Source: Topomyia yanbarensis
Lineage: Eukaryota > Arthropoda > Insecta > Diptera > Culicidae
NCBI RefSeq assembly: GCF_030247195.1
Contig: NC_080671.1
Coordinates: 100,613,845 to 100,677,844 of the forward strand
Direction: 5' to 3'
Length of the DNA: 64,000 bases
The translations under genes and the position numbers were made by a program. Under the pieces are notes generated by a model. It saw only the letters and a list, made by a program, of their open reading frames with translations, had not been told where the DNA came from and did no database searches. This document shows, piece by piece, positions 1 through 10,261 of the stretch. Position 1 is the first letter of the stretch; the number at the start of each line of letters is the position of its first letter.

Positions 1-358
1 TGTTAGACATAGCGTGCTGATTATGTTCCAGACCATCAATGGAGTAGAAGCGTTTGTTTCGCGAAACGAAATATATCCGCTCACTGTTAAAATACAAATT
101 TTAAATTCCTCCGTGGGTTGGAAGTATTATTCCTACTATTGTAGCACCTGCAGATCCCATTTCCCTTACTCCTAACCTTACCACTTCCCCAATCCTTCCC
201 ATCAGGGAAATGATGAAAAAACTATTCATTGCAAGGCACAAATCACCGAACAACATGGGGAACATGCCATTTGAGCCAGACGCTACTGATTCCTGGTTCC
301 TGAGTACCCACAAATTGAACAACTCGTAACTACACTGATAGAATATATTCGTACATCG
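1..358. other. No recognisable feature
   Basis: I see no coding exon, RNA gene or repeat structure here. The short open frames carry no recognisable domain. Unique-looking A+T-rich spacer. Confidence 0.4.
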
Positions 359-655
359 CCAGGAATTTGTTTCGTACAGACAATTTTCATAAAATATACG
401 AATTTTTTAGTACATATGATGAATCGTTCGTAGTTCTATTGAAACATTTTTATTTTTTGTAACGAATTTTTCGTGAATACCACGAAACGACTTTCGTTGG
501 TTTATTACGAAACAGCTCATTCGGCAAACGAATTGTTCGCTGCTATATACGAACATCTTTGTAATATTTACGAGTACTATTCGTCAAACCGTCAACGTCA
601 AAAAAGCTTCAATAGAGGTAGAATACGTCAACAATTCATCACGACGGTCTCAGTC
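359..655. repeat. TTCGT/ACGAA-rich low-complexity DNA
   Basis: The pentamer TTCGT and its complement ACGAA recur throughout. The same word dominates the tandem array at 2242-3110, so this may be a diverged outlier of that family. The open frame on the plus strand looks like a by-product of the short repeats. Confidence 0.4.
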
Positions 656-658
656 TGA

Positions 659-841
659 CTATTTAGTAGCCGTATCCGTGCCTGCCGGTTTCAGGAAAAT
701 TTCCTGAACCTCTTTCGTTTCCAGTTGATCCAGAATCCGGAGCTGTACGGATTCAGCTGAGCCATCGCGAACTGCTCGTTGGTTTTGTATGAATAAGATT
801 GAGTTTTTCTCTGCTGGAGCAATATCAAAATAATATGCCAT
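659..841 (-). CDS. Unidentified 60-residue open frame
   Basis: The open frame starts with ATG in a favourable context (A-rich, then ATGG) and has a soluble, Glu/Lys/Gln-rich composition: MAYYFDIAPAEKNS at the start and KPAGTDTATK at the end. I do not recognise the family. It starts about 17 bases beyond an AATAAA signal and directly after a short A-run at the 3' end of the TXNL1 remnant. It could be a small gene, a first exon or a chance frame. No splice donor is obvious at its end. Confidence 0.25.
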   Translation of the reverse strand: MAYYFDIAPAEKNSILFIQNQRAVRDGSAESVQLRILDQLETKEVQEIFLKPAGTDTATK

Positions 842-858
842 TTTTTCCTGCTCATTAT

Positions 859-864
859 TTTATT
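859..864 (-). terminator. Polyadenylation signal (AATAAA) of the TXNL1 remnant
   Basis: AATAAA reads on the minus strand about 165 bases after the TXNL1-like stop codon, followed about 12 bases later by a run of six or more A. The spacing fits either a genuine cleavage site or the short poly(A) tail of a processed retrocopy. Confidence 0.45.
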
Positions 865-1028
865 GAACAATTTATAAAAAGAACAAGTTAACGCGCATCA
901 CTATCTTTAACCTTTTAAATATGTATACGATCAAACATATTCGTCACCACACCTATCCACCGCCTTCTAACCATCCTTCTCCCAGCGGCTCAAACAATCA
1001 AGTGGCTTTCACCCTTCTTCCCAGCCAC

Positions 1029-2081
1029 TCACTGGAAGTCATCCATCTTAGTCGTTGCAATCGGTGACCCGATGCAAGTCAAATGATCGATAATGGTCGT
1101 CTCGTCTCCAGAATGGTTATCCTTCACGAACAGCTGCATATTCTGCACGTTCAGAAATTTAACGAAGTGCAGCGGAATCGGTGATCCCGACACAAGATCC
1201 TTCTGCCCCAGTACGAGATCCTGCACCGAAACTTGCGATTCGGCCATATCGAAATCGAAGGTGCTTGGTTTTTTTTAATTCGTTTATTTGACACGGCTCA
1301 TAGCGGTAGCTTAACGGAGCCGTGGATCTTTTATACGTTTACAATACATGTAAAAATAAAAACACAAACAAGAATTAATTAATTGGATCTTGTGCGCGCA
1401 ACTTTTTATTGCGAGCGGAGACCTTCTTTCGCAAAGTCTGTTGGCAAACAGCGTCAGGGGGGTCATTTAATTCACTCAATGGTGCTTGGTTGATTGATAA
1501 AGATTCTCACCTTTTTTCGGTCCGTAAGAGGGCGGTGCTTTGAACTTGATGGCACTGATTTTGACCAGCTGATTGAAGGTAATCGAAATGATCAACTGTT
1601 CGTCACAATCGGGCACCAGATGACCACCGCTGGAACTGAGCGCATTCACTATCGGGTGGTCGTTCGATTCGTTCAAACATTCGCACTGGTTCTTCTGGAT
1701 TAAGGTGTTCAAGTCCAACATTCCATGACCGTAATCTTCTCCAGATTCATACAAGCTGGCGACGTAATGTTTCTGTATTTTGGCTTCAAGTCCATTAATG
1801 TCTGCACCCTGCATCCTGTCAATCTTTGTTCTAGCTTGGTAGAAAATAAACATTGGCATGGTCGACATGCCCTGGGACGGTGTCGTTTCGGTACATCTGT
1901 CGACGTCCACCTTGATAAACACAGCCTTTGAATATTTCGCCGGAAGCTGATCGAACAAATTCGATATGTTTCGGCACGCTCCACACCAAGCTGTGGTAAA
2001 ATCCACAACGACCAATTTTCCTCCTGCTGCGGCTAGTTCGGTTTGGAAGTGAGCTTCATCGGTGATTGCTTTAACAGCCAT
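1029..2081 (-). pseudogene. TXNL1: Thioredoxin-like protein 1 (thioredoxin + PITH domain), broken copy
   Basis: The family comprises cytosolic thioredoxin-like proteins with an N-terminal thioredoxin fold and a C-terminal PITH domain that docks on the proteasome. Residues 1-110 from the ATG at 2081 show the thioredoxin fold with the active-site word WCGAC (canonical WCGPC, Pro to Ala). The PITH domain follows (SSGGHLVPDCDEQL, then KFKAPPSYGPKK). The frame is lost in an A-run near 1509-1514: one A fewer would restore the expected reading (VRIFINQPST). The next part of PITH is cut by a 211-bp insertion flanked by the direct repeat GGTGCTTGGT, and resumes at 1259 (TFDFDMAES) to the family-typical ending TKMDDFQ and a stop at 1029. 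No intron separates the parts apart from this insert, so a processed retrocopy is possible. Identity is strong. Pseudogene status rests on one homopolymer indel plus the insertion. Confidence 0.8.
1270..1480 (-). mobile_element. 5'-truncated LINE 3' tail inserted in the TXNL1 remnant
   Basis: About 211 bp ending on the minus strand in an A-run and flanked by the duplication GGTGCTTGGT (1260-1269 and 1481-1490). It contains a hairpin-like pair, CACGGCTC and GAGCCGTG, around 1294-1325. Related sequence (the GGAGCCGTGG and GGGGTCATTT words) is present at 63899-64000. This is the expected product of target-primed reverse transcription of a LINE 3' end. I cannot name the family. Confidence 0.75.
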
Positions 2082-2241
2082 GCTGTATGGTTTCTTGCGC
2101 TGCTATCGGTTAGATGAAGATTCTAGTTACAGGGCCACTATTTTACCCGGAGAAATTAACTACTTAATTAACGTTATGCACTTTACTCCTCACAAAATTT
2201 AAGTAATCGAGAATGACGAGAGATGAACGATGAAAGATGAT

Positions 2242-3110
2242 TACGAAAACTTCTCTTAGATGAACGAAATGAATTCGTGCGACCAACATTTCGTTTCATT
2301 CACGAAAAATAATGTCGTTTTCAACGACAACATTCGTGCAATGTACACTAAATAGGTAAAATTTACGAAAACTTTCGTTCATCAAGCGGCCATTTCTTCA
2401 CACCACAGTAAAATCGATTTGGCCACATCGATTTTTTTAAATTAAAAAAAATCGAAGTTTTCAAGCATCGATCCCAAAAGATGTACTGAAAACAATAAGA
2501 GGCTAACAAATACGAAAACTTTTCTAAAATAAACGAAATGAATTCGTGCGACCAACGAAGTCGTTCGTAATATATGCAAACATTTATTGAAACAAACGAA
2601 TCATTTCGTTTCATTCGTGCCATGTACACTAGATAAGTAAAATTTACTAAAACTTGTGTTCATCAAGCGTCCATTTCATCACACCACAATCTTTCTAGTC
2701 CTCAATACAGGTAAGCAGGTTGAAATAAAATCGATTTTGCCAGATCGATTCTGTTAGTTAGTTAAAAAAATCGTTGTCGTCAAACATCGATCCTAAAATA
2801 TCGATTGCAAAAATAATGAATACGAAAACTTTCCTAAGATGAACGAAATAAATTCTTGTGAGCAATGAAATCGATCATATTATACACAAACGTTTATTAA
2901 AATAAACGAAACATTTCGTTTCATTCGCGAAAAATGGTGTCGTTATCAACGATTACATTCGTGCAGTGTACATTAAACGTGTAAAATTTACGAAAGCCTT
3001 CGTTCACCAAGCGGCCATTCTTTTTCATGAAATGAACGAAACCTACTAGTTACAATGCACGAAAGTACTTCGTTGCAGAAAACAACGAATGAATTCGTGC
3101 ATTGCATAAT
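2242..3110. repeat. Tandem array of about 270-310-bp TTCGT-rich units
   Basis: The word TACGAAAACTT begins units at 2242, 2511 and 2821 (spacing 269 and 310), each followed by GAACGAAAT(G/A)AATTC and later by an ATCAAGCGGCCATT-like block. The array closes with a hairpin whose 11-bp arms are CAATGCACGAA (3053-3063) and its exact complement (3094-3104). No coding potential. Unclassified satellite or MITE-derived array. Confidence 0.75.
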
Positions 3111-3892
3111 CAATTTCATTATATTTACGAAGTTATATTATCAGTGTATGGCAATTTTACCCTATTTGGATACCGCGGAATAAGAAGCTGTCGAAATTCA
3201 CCTGTCTGGCACGCTATCTGTGGATGTGGCAATATGAGTCAACCGGAGTCTAATAGATACTATGGACTCCTGTATCGACCCTTGCGGCAATTAAAACATT
3301 GTAACAAACTATGGACTCACGAGTTTCCCATGGCTGAAGAGGTACTAGCTCATGCTGAACTAGATGACTTAGGTATAAAAGGACCCGGCAGTAATGCAAG
3401 CCTTGGGGCCCGACGCGGCTCTCGACGACCCTGCTCCTGACCCTGACATATATGAGCATCAAAAATGACTTAGTTTTACGTTTGATTTAAATTTTACATG
3501 ACATTGAATTTCGTAAATCGTGTAATTTTACTCCACAGAGACGAATCACCCTAAGGATAAAACCTCTATAATTAAAGAAAAACAGATTATTTGAATCTCG
3601 ATTCTTGGGATTCCTAGAACGACGATGGTATGGCATTTCCCATTACACGAGATCGGTTAAAACGAATCTTCATTGGGTGACTCGTATACATGTTTACTGA
3701 AATAACACTGAAATGACTATCCTTCGAAGTAAAACAAAACCATGAGATCAATGATAAACCGCTATTTATGTGCACTAAAAGACCAACGAAATAATCGATA
3801 AATTCCAATCCTAAAATAACCAACTGTATGCACCTTCATTCTGTGCACCGTGGTACCACCAATTCTAAAGAAAATCTAATCGACGAGCTTAC
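3111..3892. other. Unassigned spacer, possible repeat tail
   Basis: An open frame on the plus strand (3102-3440) shows no domain. G+C rises around 3390-3440 and then drops to A+T-rich sequence, reminiscent of a LINE 3' tail, but I could not confirm a family. This stretch would be intronic if the exon at 3893-4038 is real. Confidence 0.3.
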
Positions 3893-4038
3893 CTGTACCA
3901 TCCGGAAGCTGCTGGCTGCGTGTAGGACGGGTATCCATAGTAATACACTCCGTTCGTGGAATCCGCCGACGTTAAAAGAACCAAAGCCGTAGAGAGCAGC
4001 AGCCGCAGCAGCAGTACAAAGTGGACGCCACTTGCCAT
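3893..4038 (-). CDS. Putative first coding exon of a secreted Tyr-rich protein
   Basis: Starting at the ATG at 4036-4038, the exon encodes MASGVHF, a Leu-rich hydrophobic core (LLLRLLLSTALVLL), then TSADS, which fits a signal peptide with cleavage after the small residues. A short aromatic segment, NGVYYYGYPSYTQP, follows. The exon closes at a good splice donor (CAG then GTAAGC on the minus strand, GT at 3891-3892), so the in-frame TAA just after it would be removed. An upstream in-frame ATG at 4194 would put the signal peptide 52 residues inside the protein, so I prefer 4038. I do not find the next exon within the window, and the family is not recognised. Confidence 0.45.
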
Positions 4039-4772
4039 TGTTGATGTGAGCTTTGTTGTTTGCGACTGGCACATGGTTTGATTGGCTCCCGATTCACGCG
4101 CTGCTGATGGATGGATAGATGAATGGTCCGACTTGAAAGGCTTCTCGATTGACACTGCCGGCGGATACAAATGTTCTACCGCGGTGCACTTCACATGTGT
4201 GTGCTACTATTGATGGATCTTTTTCTTTTTTACATTTGCCTACTCTGGCCGAAGGTACAAATTGGCACCTGACTTAGTTTCGCTTCATGCTTCCGTTTGG
4301 GTGAGAGCGGAAGGCGTAAGTGTATTCATGGAATTATCATTTTTATTAATTTACGTTAGCAATGTAGCGGATCAGGGAGAAAATAAAAAATAAATTGATT
4401 TTGATTTTACAGTCATAATCTACCACTTCGTGTCGAACGTGACAAATTTGCTGACGTTGAAGCTGGGTTTGAAACTATTCCAATCTTACGAGATTGTACT
4501 GTAACATTGGCTTAGAAAATTTGTCACCTCGGAAAGTATATTGTGATGCCTTGAGATTTGTTTCGGTAAATTTGTGTAGAAATATTTAAATCGATTCACT
4601 GATGTGTTGTGATGTGATGCTATATGATGTGACACGAAACCACCTCATGGTTTGACCAGTGGATATGTGTAGTTTTACTTTGAGCTTTCTTGAGCTTGTG
4701 CGACCACCACCCCTGGCTGCTACTCCGTTATCGATCTGGACTAGCTGAAGTTGCACAGGGAATCAGTAGATA
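4039..4772. other. 5' flank and spacer, nothing assigned
   Basis: Upstream of the putative secreted-protein exon. I see no convincing TATA element or coding exon; short TGATGTG repeats occur around 4600-4635. Confidence 0.35.
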
Positions 4773-5193
4773 ATTATGCTTGAGAGTAGCGAAACATCTT
4801 TTAATGTGCAACTCCTGGTAATCCTAAAGTGTTTATTGGTCGGAAGGAAAGGGAAGGAATGTTAGTCCGATACTTGCTTTTGCTAGAGGCCATATATACT
4901 ACTGCGTACTCAACAAGTATCACGGTAGGAGGATATTTGTTAGTATGTATAGGAGTGCGATTCTTCTTCATGTTCTAGCTATTTTCCATGCGCCTATTTC
5001 CGCTATGAAGCCAAAGACCTACACCAGAGAGGTGACGACTCCACTATCTGGACTAGATATTGATCCATCAATTCATGGACCTGGCTTTACTTCCCCTCCG
5101 AAGGAAGACGTGATCACAGAATATTTCACCTCAGAAAAATCTCAACTGGGATGAGTGGCGGTCACGCTTACCATGCAACCACCGGCGCCGTCT
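4773..5193 (-). mobile_element. tRNA-derived SINE copy, minus orientation
   Basis: This copy matches 6420-6864 in inverted orientation along its whole length, from AAGCATAAT at one end to GACGGCGCCGG at the other. Relative to that copy it lacks about 29 bp that include the box B promoter word, so it is internally deleted and probably transcriptionally dead. The open frame here is incidental. Confidence 0.7.
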
Positions 5194-6128
5194 ACTGTAT
5201 ATGTGTACCCAAGTAACAATTTTGGTTATATTGAAGTTTTATAGCGTTTAATAAAACTAATATTTAAAACCTCCCGTGCTAACTTTATGGTCTTATGTAC
5301 TTCCTACAGGCTGCTATAAACCCATGTTATGACAAATTGGCCCAGTTTTATTGTAATCAGTAGAACTTGACATGCAAACTATCATAGGAGTAATAGTTTT
5401 ATTACAATTTAATTCTACTCTTTAGGTGTGATATTAAACCAACAGCATAAAACCTTCTCCTGACCTAGCAGTGTGGAAAACCACTATATGAGCGCTATTA
5501 AACCATCATAAAACTGTGTAAAGTCTTCCTGAAAAAGTCCATAAAACTTCGTATGCTATCCATGTTAGAACTTTCAGTGTTAAGCTAATTTTTTTCACTG
5601 ATTAGATGTATTCAATAAAATTTTATCGTGGTTTTATTCCTTAACATCGCATGATGCCAATTGTCGAACAAAATGCCATATTGTATGGTATACATTTTCT
5701 CAGAATAGTGAAAAAACAACTTTATTATTGTTCATAACACATCCATGCGTGTTAAGGATTTATGGTGAAACATCATGAAAGAGCAACGCAAAACAAATGC
5801 GCCCCATGAATTCTACTAAAAAAGAGCACACGGTAATATTTTTCTGCAAATATTGAAACAACACTTAACCAAGTTTTAGTAAAAAATGTTAAATGTTTTG
5901 TTAAAAAGTACAGATTCTTTCAAAAAATGTCTCAAAGCGATTGATTCCACCCTTCATACGAACAAGAAGGCGTATATTTGAGAAATTTTACTTTGCAATT
6001 TGCTATTTTTGCTTCAAGACGACATTTTTTTAATAAAACTTGGTATACTTGAATAATTCTTTCATAAGACAATTCCTCCTAAAACGGTCATAACTGAGTA
6101 GTAGAGTGACATGAAAAAGTAACCCCTG
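5194..6128. repeat. A+T-rich ATAAAAC-type repeat and spacer
   Basis: The block begins with CCCAAGTAACAATT (about 5209), the same terminal word, in opposite orientation, as the end of the MITE at 21671-22121. AATAAAAC/CATAAAAC words recur to about 5650, as they do in that MITE. This is probably a truncated member of the same family. The rest to 6128 is A+T-rich with no coding signal. Confidence 0.4.
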
Positions 6129-6986
6129 TCGGCCCACCCCTGAGTCGATTCCTAATCCCACCAGGAGTACTTATACCAAATTTGAGCAAATCGGACAAGT
6201 CTAGCTACCGGACCAACGCGCCTAAATTTTGTATGGGATTTTTCTACAATTTACAAGGAGAAAACCCACTACCTCGCATTTTCGCCGCTAGATGGCACTA
6301 TATGCATTGTATTATCACTGTAAATGAAAAGAAGAAAGATAATTTAATTGTCTACAACCTTGATGAAGACTGCTAGTCAATCCGGCTTTGTTGAATGAAG
6401 TTATTAAACTTTTAACGAAGACGGCGCCGGTGGTTGAGTGGTAAGTGTGACCACCACTCATTCCAGTTGGCCTGGGTTCAATTCCAGCCGAAGTCGTTGA
6501 GATTTTTCTGAGGTGAAAAAATCTATGGTTACGTCTTTCTTCGAAAGGGAAGTAAAGCCAGCCGTTGGTCCCCGGTCCATGAGTTGATGGATCGATATCT
6601 CGTCCAGATAGTGTAGTCACTTCTCTGGCGTCGGTAAAGAAGAAGTAGAATCCAACTTCTATATATCCTCCTCCCGTGATACTTGTGGAGTGCCCAGTAG
6701 TATATACGGCCTCTAGCAAAAGCAAGTATCGGACTAACAATTCCTTCCCTTTCCTTCCGCGATCTACGTTCGGGCCTGGCCGGCGCCGATATTGATCAAT
6801 AAACACTTTAGGATTACCAGGAGTTGCACATTGAAAGATGTTTCGCTATTCCCAAGCATAATAATAGTAGAAAAATCGCATACAAATTTCAGGTGCATTG
6901 GTCCGGTAGCTAGACTTGTCCGATTTGCTTCAAATTTGGTACAAGTACTCCTGGTGGGAATGGGAATCGACTTAGGGGTGGGCCGA
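6129..6986. mobile_element. Foldback element with about 120-bp inverted arms
   Basis: Arms 6129-6247 and 6867-6986 are near-perfect inverted copies: TCGGCCCACCCCTGAGTCG on the left, its TCGGCCCACCCCTAAGTCG counterpart on the other strand at the right, each running through a CCACCAGGAGTACTT block and ending at TTTTTCTAC. The interior holds unique sequence and a SINE (6420-6864). No transposase is present, so it is a non-autonomous foldback/MITE-type element. No target duplication was resolved. Confidence 0.7.
6420..6864 (+). mobile_element. tRNA-derived SINE, about 445 bp
   Basis: The head carries RNA polymerase III promoter boxes: box A TGGTTGAGTGG (6431-6441) and box B GGTTCAATTCC (6475-6485), 33 bp apart, as in tRNA genes. 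The body is unrelated to tRNA and matches the inverted copy at 4773-5193. Aedes genomes carry a tRNA-related SINE called Feilai; I cannot confirm that this is it. The surrounding arms show that it was inserted into the foldback element. Confidence 0.75.
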
Positions 6987-7689
6987 TTGAGTTTTCAAAC
7001 ATTCATTATTTTTCTGCGCAGTCTACTGAGCAATTCATATAGCAAGCGTGTTTATCATGGCACTTCTGCATCTATGTTGAGAATGACAAGTTTTATGTTG
7101 GACTAAATCACAGCTTGCTGGTTTTGATTTTTTTGACAGTGGCTTTGTCCAGGATGGTAAATGAAAGGTGGGGGTTTTTACTATGTAACGGTGCGGTTGT
7201 CAAATTTGAGTAGCGCAATAGATAAAAATAAACACACTGAATACTCGCCATCTCTATAGTGTGTTCTGTCAGTGTCATTCCAATCGAGCACGAGATTTGT
7301 CAATAGTCCTCGTTCAATAAAGATTCGCAGATATTTTCTTGAAATTGTGTACTGAAATCTAGGGATAGATCTCTTGAGATACATTTTTAAAAATCAACGA
7401 AATTAAATATTTACTTTCCATCGAAATAGAAATTTGAAATGCATTTTGCTTTGCGTGTAAGACGTCAAAGCCCTGCCAGAAACTAACTTTACTCCAACAA
7501 AGTTTCGAACGAAGTAGATCAGCGTAAGACGCTTGTTGAACAAATGTTTTGGCAAAAGAGTGAAAGTTGATGCAATAATGGAAATGAAATGCGTTTTTTC
7601 AAAGTGGATTCAAATTTCCCGAACAGAAAGCAATACCGAAATTGATCGTAGAAACGTTCAATTTACAACGGTTTTACGTTTCTTACAAA
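6987..7689. other. Spacer, nothing assigned
   Basis: No domain-bearing frame or clear repeat boundary seen. The short frames at 7181-7384 (minus) and 7533-7916 (plus) show no recognisable domain, and the latter runs into the repeat that follows. Confidence 0.35.
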
Positions 7690-8110
7690 AGAAATGTATA
7701 GGATTCGCTCAAACTTTGAAAACTTTTTCCGAGGCCCGGAGGGCCGAGTCTCATATACCAATCGACTCAGCTCGACAAATTGAGACAATGTCTGTTTGTG
7801 TGTGTGTGTATGTGTGTATGTATGTATGTACAAAATGTCATGTAATTATCTCAGCAATGGCTGAACCGATCTCAATGAAATTAGTTTCAAATGAAAGGCC
7901 TAACGTTGCCATTTGACACTATTATTTTTGATATGTTGTTTACTTTCTGAAATATGGGCGATTTTGTCAAAACACAGCAGGTTTTTTGCAAATAACTTTC
8001 GAACAGTACAATATTTTCCAACAAACTGCACATAAATAGAAAGCTTGTAAAAATACCTTTCTGACAAGCTATAGATTGTCTAAATTCGTGCACGAGCGGC
8101 GGAGATATTA
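7690..8110 (+). repeat. (ACAY)n-core dispersed repeat, copy 1
   Basis: Contains the family's signature blocks in order: CCGGAGGGCCGAGT, CGACTCAGCTCG, a (TG)n/(TGTA)n core at 7795-7830, AATGGCTGAACCGATCT, and TCAAATGAAAGG. The same blocks recur at 35122-36526, 36527-37728, 51281-52196, 58984-59475 and elsewhere in this window. Non-coding and unclassified. Confidence 0.7.
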
Positions 8111-8686
8111 AACATTTTGTATTTTTAGTCCTCGCTTACCAATTTCCACTAATTAAAAATGAGATTGTTTCATGCAGAGTATTGCGTTACTGGTGTTTTA
8201 GGGGCAAAACTAAACCGATTTTGAATATCGGGGTATGAAAACACATCTACGTGATTCAAGGAATTCGATGTTGAGAATATTTTGTGAATTACCTTTATAA
8301 TAAATGAACTATTTCTCAAAAATCAATATATAAGTTCACTTCAAAGACAAAATAATGTGTTGATAAAGAAATAATGAGTTCTAGTATTTATCCCTTGGAT
8401 TAGGAATTGCGTTCAATCATGAGGTAAATGTTGGATTGTATATCAATACACAGATCAACAAGTAATTCACCTAGTAGTGAGATAAAAGATTTCTCATATA
8501 ATTATACTCGTGGCGTCACCGAAAGCAACTGTATGTATGAAGCCCAAAAATCTAGCGAAAATTTAGCTCTTTTCCATTTACTAGTCACATTAATTATGAC
8601 AAGAATGAAAGAAATCAATATATCATAATAATATACCTATAAAAATAATGTCACTGCATTAACCATCATTTGCCATTCCTCACACG
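8111..8686. other. A+T-rich spacer, nothing assigned
   Basis: No coding exon or repeat was recognised. Confidence 0.35.
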
Positions 8687-8716
8687 CCCCCCCCCCCCCC
8701 CCCCATCTCTCTCTCT

Positions 8717-8785
<69 letters not shown>

Positions 8786-8818
8786 GCTCTCTCTCTTTCT
8801 CTCTCTCTGTCTCTCTTC
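8687..8818. repeat. Poly(C) followed by (CT)n microsatellite
   Basis: Eighteen C (8687-8704), then a nearly pure CT dinucleotide tract with a few interruptions. The purine/pyrimidine asymmetry could support triplex-type structure, but no function is evident. Confidence 0.95.
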
Positions 8819-8984
8819 TATCGCATCTATCTAGCTATTTCTGTATCCATTTCTAAGTTGTGTGATAAGATCTTCTGCCAATCTGAAATATTTATTAATT
8901 GTAATTGCGAAGGTTTGAGAAAACAAAACTATTTTTTGTCTGCTGCTACATCAACTCAACTTTAATTCAATTGTATTCAAAGCC

Positions 8985-9365
8985 TTCGAGATGGTCGACG
9001 AATTCATGTATTTGGGCTCACTGGTAACCGACGACATTGATAACAGCAGAGAAATTCAGAGACGGATCTTAGCGGGATATCGTGCCTACTTTGGACTCCA
9101 GAGGACGCTCCGGTCGAACAAAATTTGCCGCCGCACGAAGTTGATTATCTACAAGACGCTGATTAGATCGGTGGTCCTCTACGGCCACGAGACCTGGACT
9201 ATGCTCGTGGAGGACCAACGCGCCCTTGGAGTTTTCGAACGAAAGGTGTTGCGTACCATCTATGGTAGCGTGCAGATGGAAGACGGAACGTTGCGCAGGC
9301 GAATGAACCATGAGTTGTATCAGCTGCACATTCGTTGTATTGGTACGAACTTTCATGAAAAATAA
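8985..9365 (+). pseudogene. RTE-like LINE, C-terminal reverse-transcriptase fragment
   Basis: The frame begins VDEFMYLGSLVTDD and continues with IYKTLIRSVVLYGHETW and FERKVLRTIYG, the conserved region after the RT palm in RTE/BovB-type endonuclease-reverse transcriptases that are abundant in insects. The catalytic palm and the endonuclease are missing, and the frame ends early after the NHELYQL motif, so both ends are truncated. About 300 bp separates it from the BEL element. Confidence 0.8.
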
Positions 9366-9691
9366 CGGATCAAAGACCAAAAATATTCACAAATTAGATC
9401 CAGGAAAAGAAGTCTCCCCAAGTACCCACTCTCGATGGGGGATGCAACTACAATGTGTCTTCTAACTTATCGTCGTCCATATTTGGATATACTGAGTAGT
9501 TTGAACCATTTCTTTTTCACAGTATTGGTCTGTATAGGACTTATTTATCCATATTTCCTGCACGAGAATTTCGAACGAAACAATATGAAAGCTATAAGGT
9601 TGAATGGAAAGAGACTGCATTGCAATCAACTGAATGTACGGCTTTTATGCTACCGACATAGCCTAGACATTTCACACTATTTATTTCAATG
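9366..9691. other. Spacer before the BEL element
   Basis: No coding signal. The open frame 9435-9743 runs into the LTR and is not a gene. Confidence 0.4.
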
Positions 9692-9696
9692 CAAAT

Positions 9697-10225
9697 TGTT
9701 GGGCCCACTGTCTCACTGCCGCGTGAGTATGCAGATCCGTTGACATCTCATCGAGATGAGCATCAATAATGCTGATAGGGTATGTAAACAAAGAAGGTGA
9801 GAAGAAATGAAGTGATAGCGATTGGCGTGAAATGAGGTAGAGGAATCATAGAAAAAGGAGGCAATATAGAGAGTTAGTAGAAAGTGTTTAAAGTTGCGAG
9901 ATAGTTGAATTAAAGTGGATTGTGGACGGTTTTCTCAAGTGAACGAAGTTGCTTGGAGATAGAACGGCACAGGATTTTAATAGTGAAGGAAACTATACCG
10001 CTTTACGTGGACGAAGAAAAACGAGGTTAGGAAAGGGAGATAAGTGCGAATAGTGACAACACGAGAATTAATCGTGCGTGACGTTGTACGGAGTAAAAGC
10101 GAAAGGGACGAATACAGATCAGTTGGTGACAAACAACAGAGATTAGATTAAATATCAATATCGTATTGTTGGTTTGGAAAGGTGTAACGAGGAGGAAGAA
10201 CGGCAAAGTGAAAGGGAAACAAACA
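9697..10225 (+). repeat. BEL 5' long terminal repeat
   Basis: TG...CA ends, 529 bp. Compared with the 3' LTR I count three substitutions (near 9835, 9914 and 9951) and no length change. No clear TATA box was seen. Confidence 0.95.
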
Positions 10226-10261
10226 AAATCAAAGAATTGTTTCCGGACGGAACTTAGCAAA

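Noticed and set aside
3102..3440. 112-residue plus-strand frame
   Set aside because: No domain, no splice or start context, overlaps repeat-like sequence.
6425..6500. Functional tRNA gene
   Set aside because: Boxes A and B are present but the cloverleaf is not, and the sequence continues as a 445-bp repeat, so it is a SINE head.
9435..9743. Open frame running into the BEL 5' LTR
   Set aside because: Its C-terminal part is LTR sequence and its start lies in unique spacer; no domain.
10226..10261. tRNA primer-binding site after the BEL 5' LTR
   Set aside because: No convincing complement to a tRNA 3' end (no TGG start) next to the LTR.
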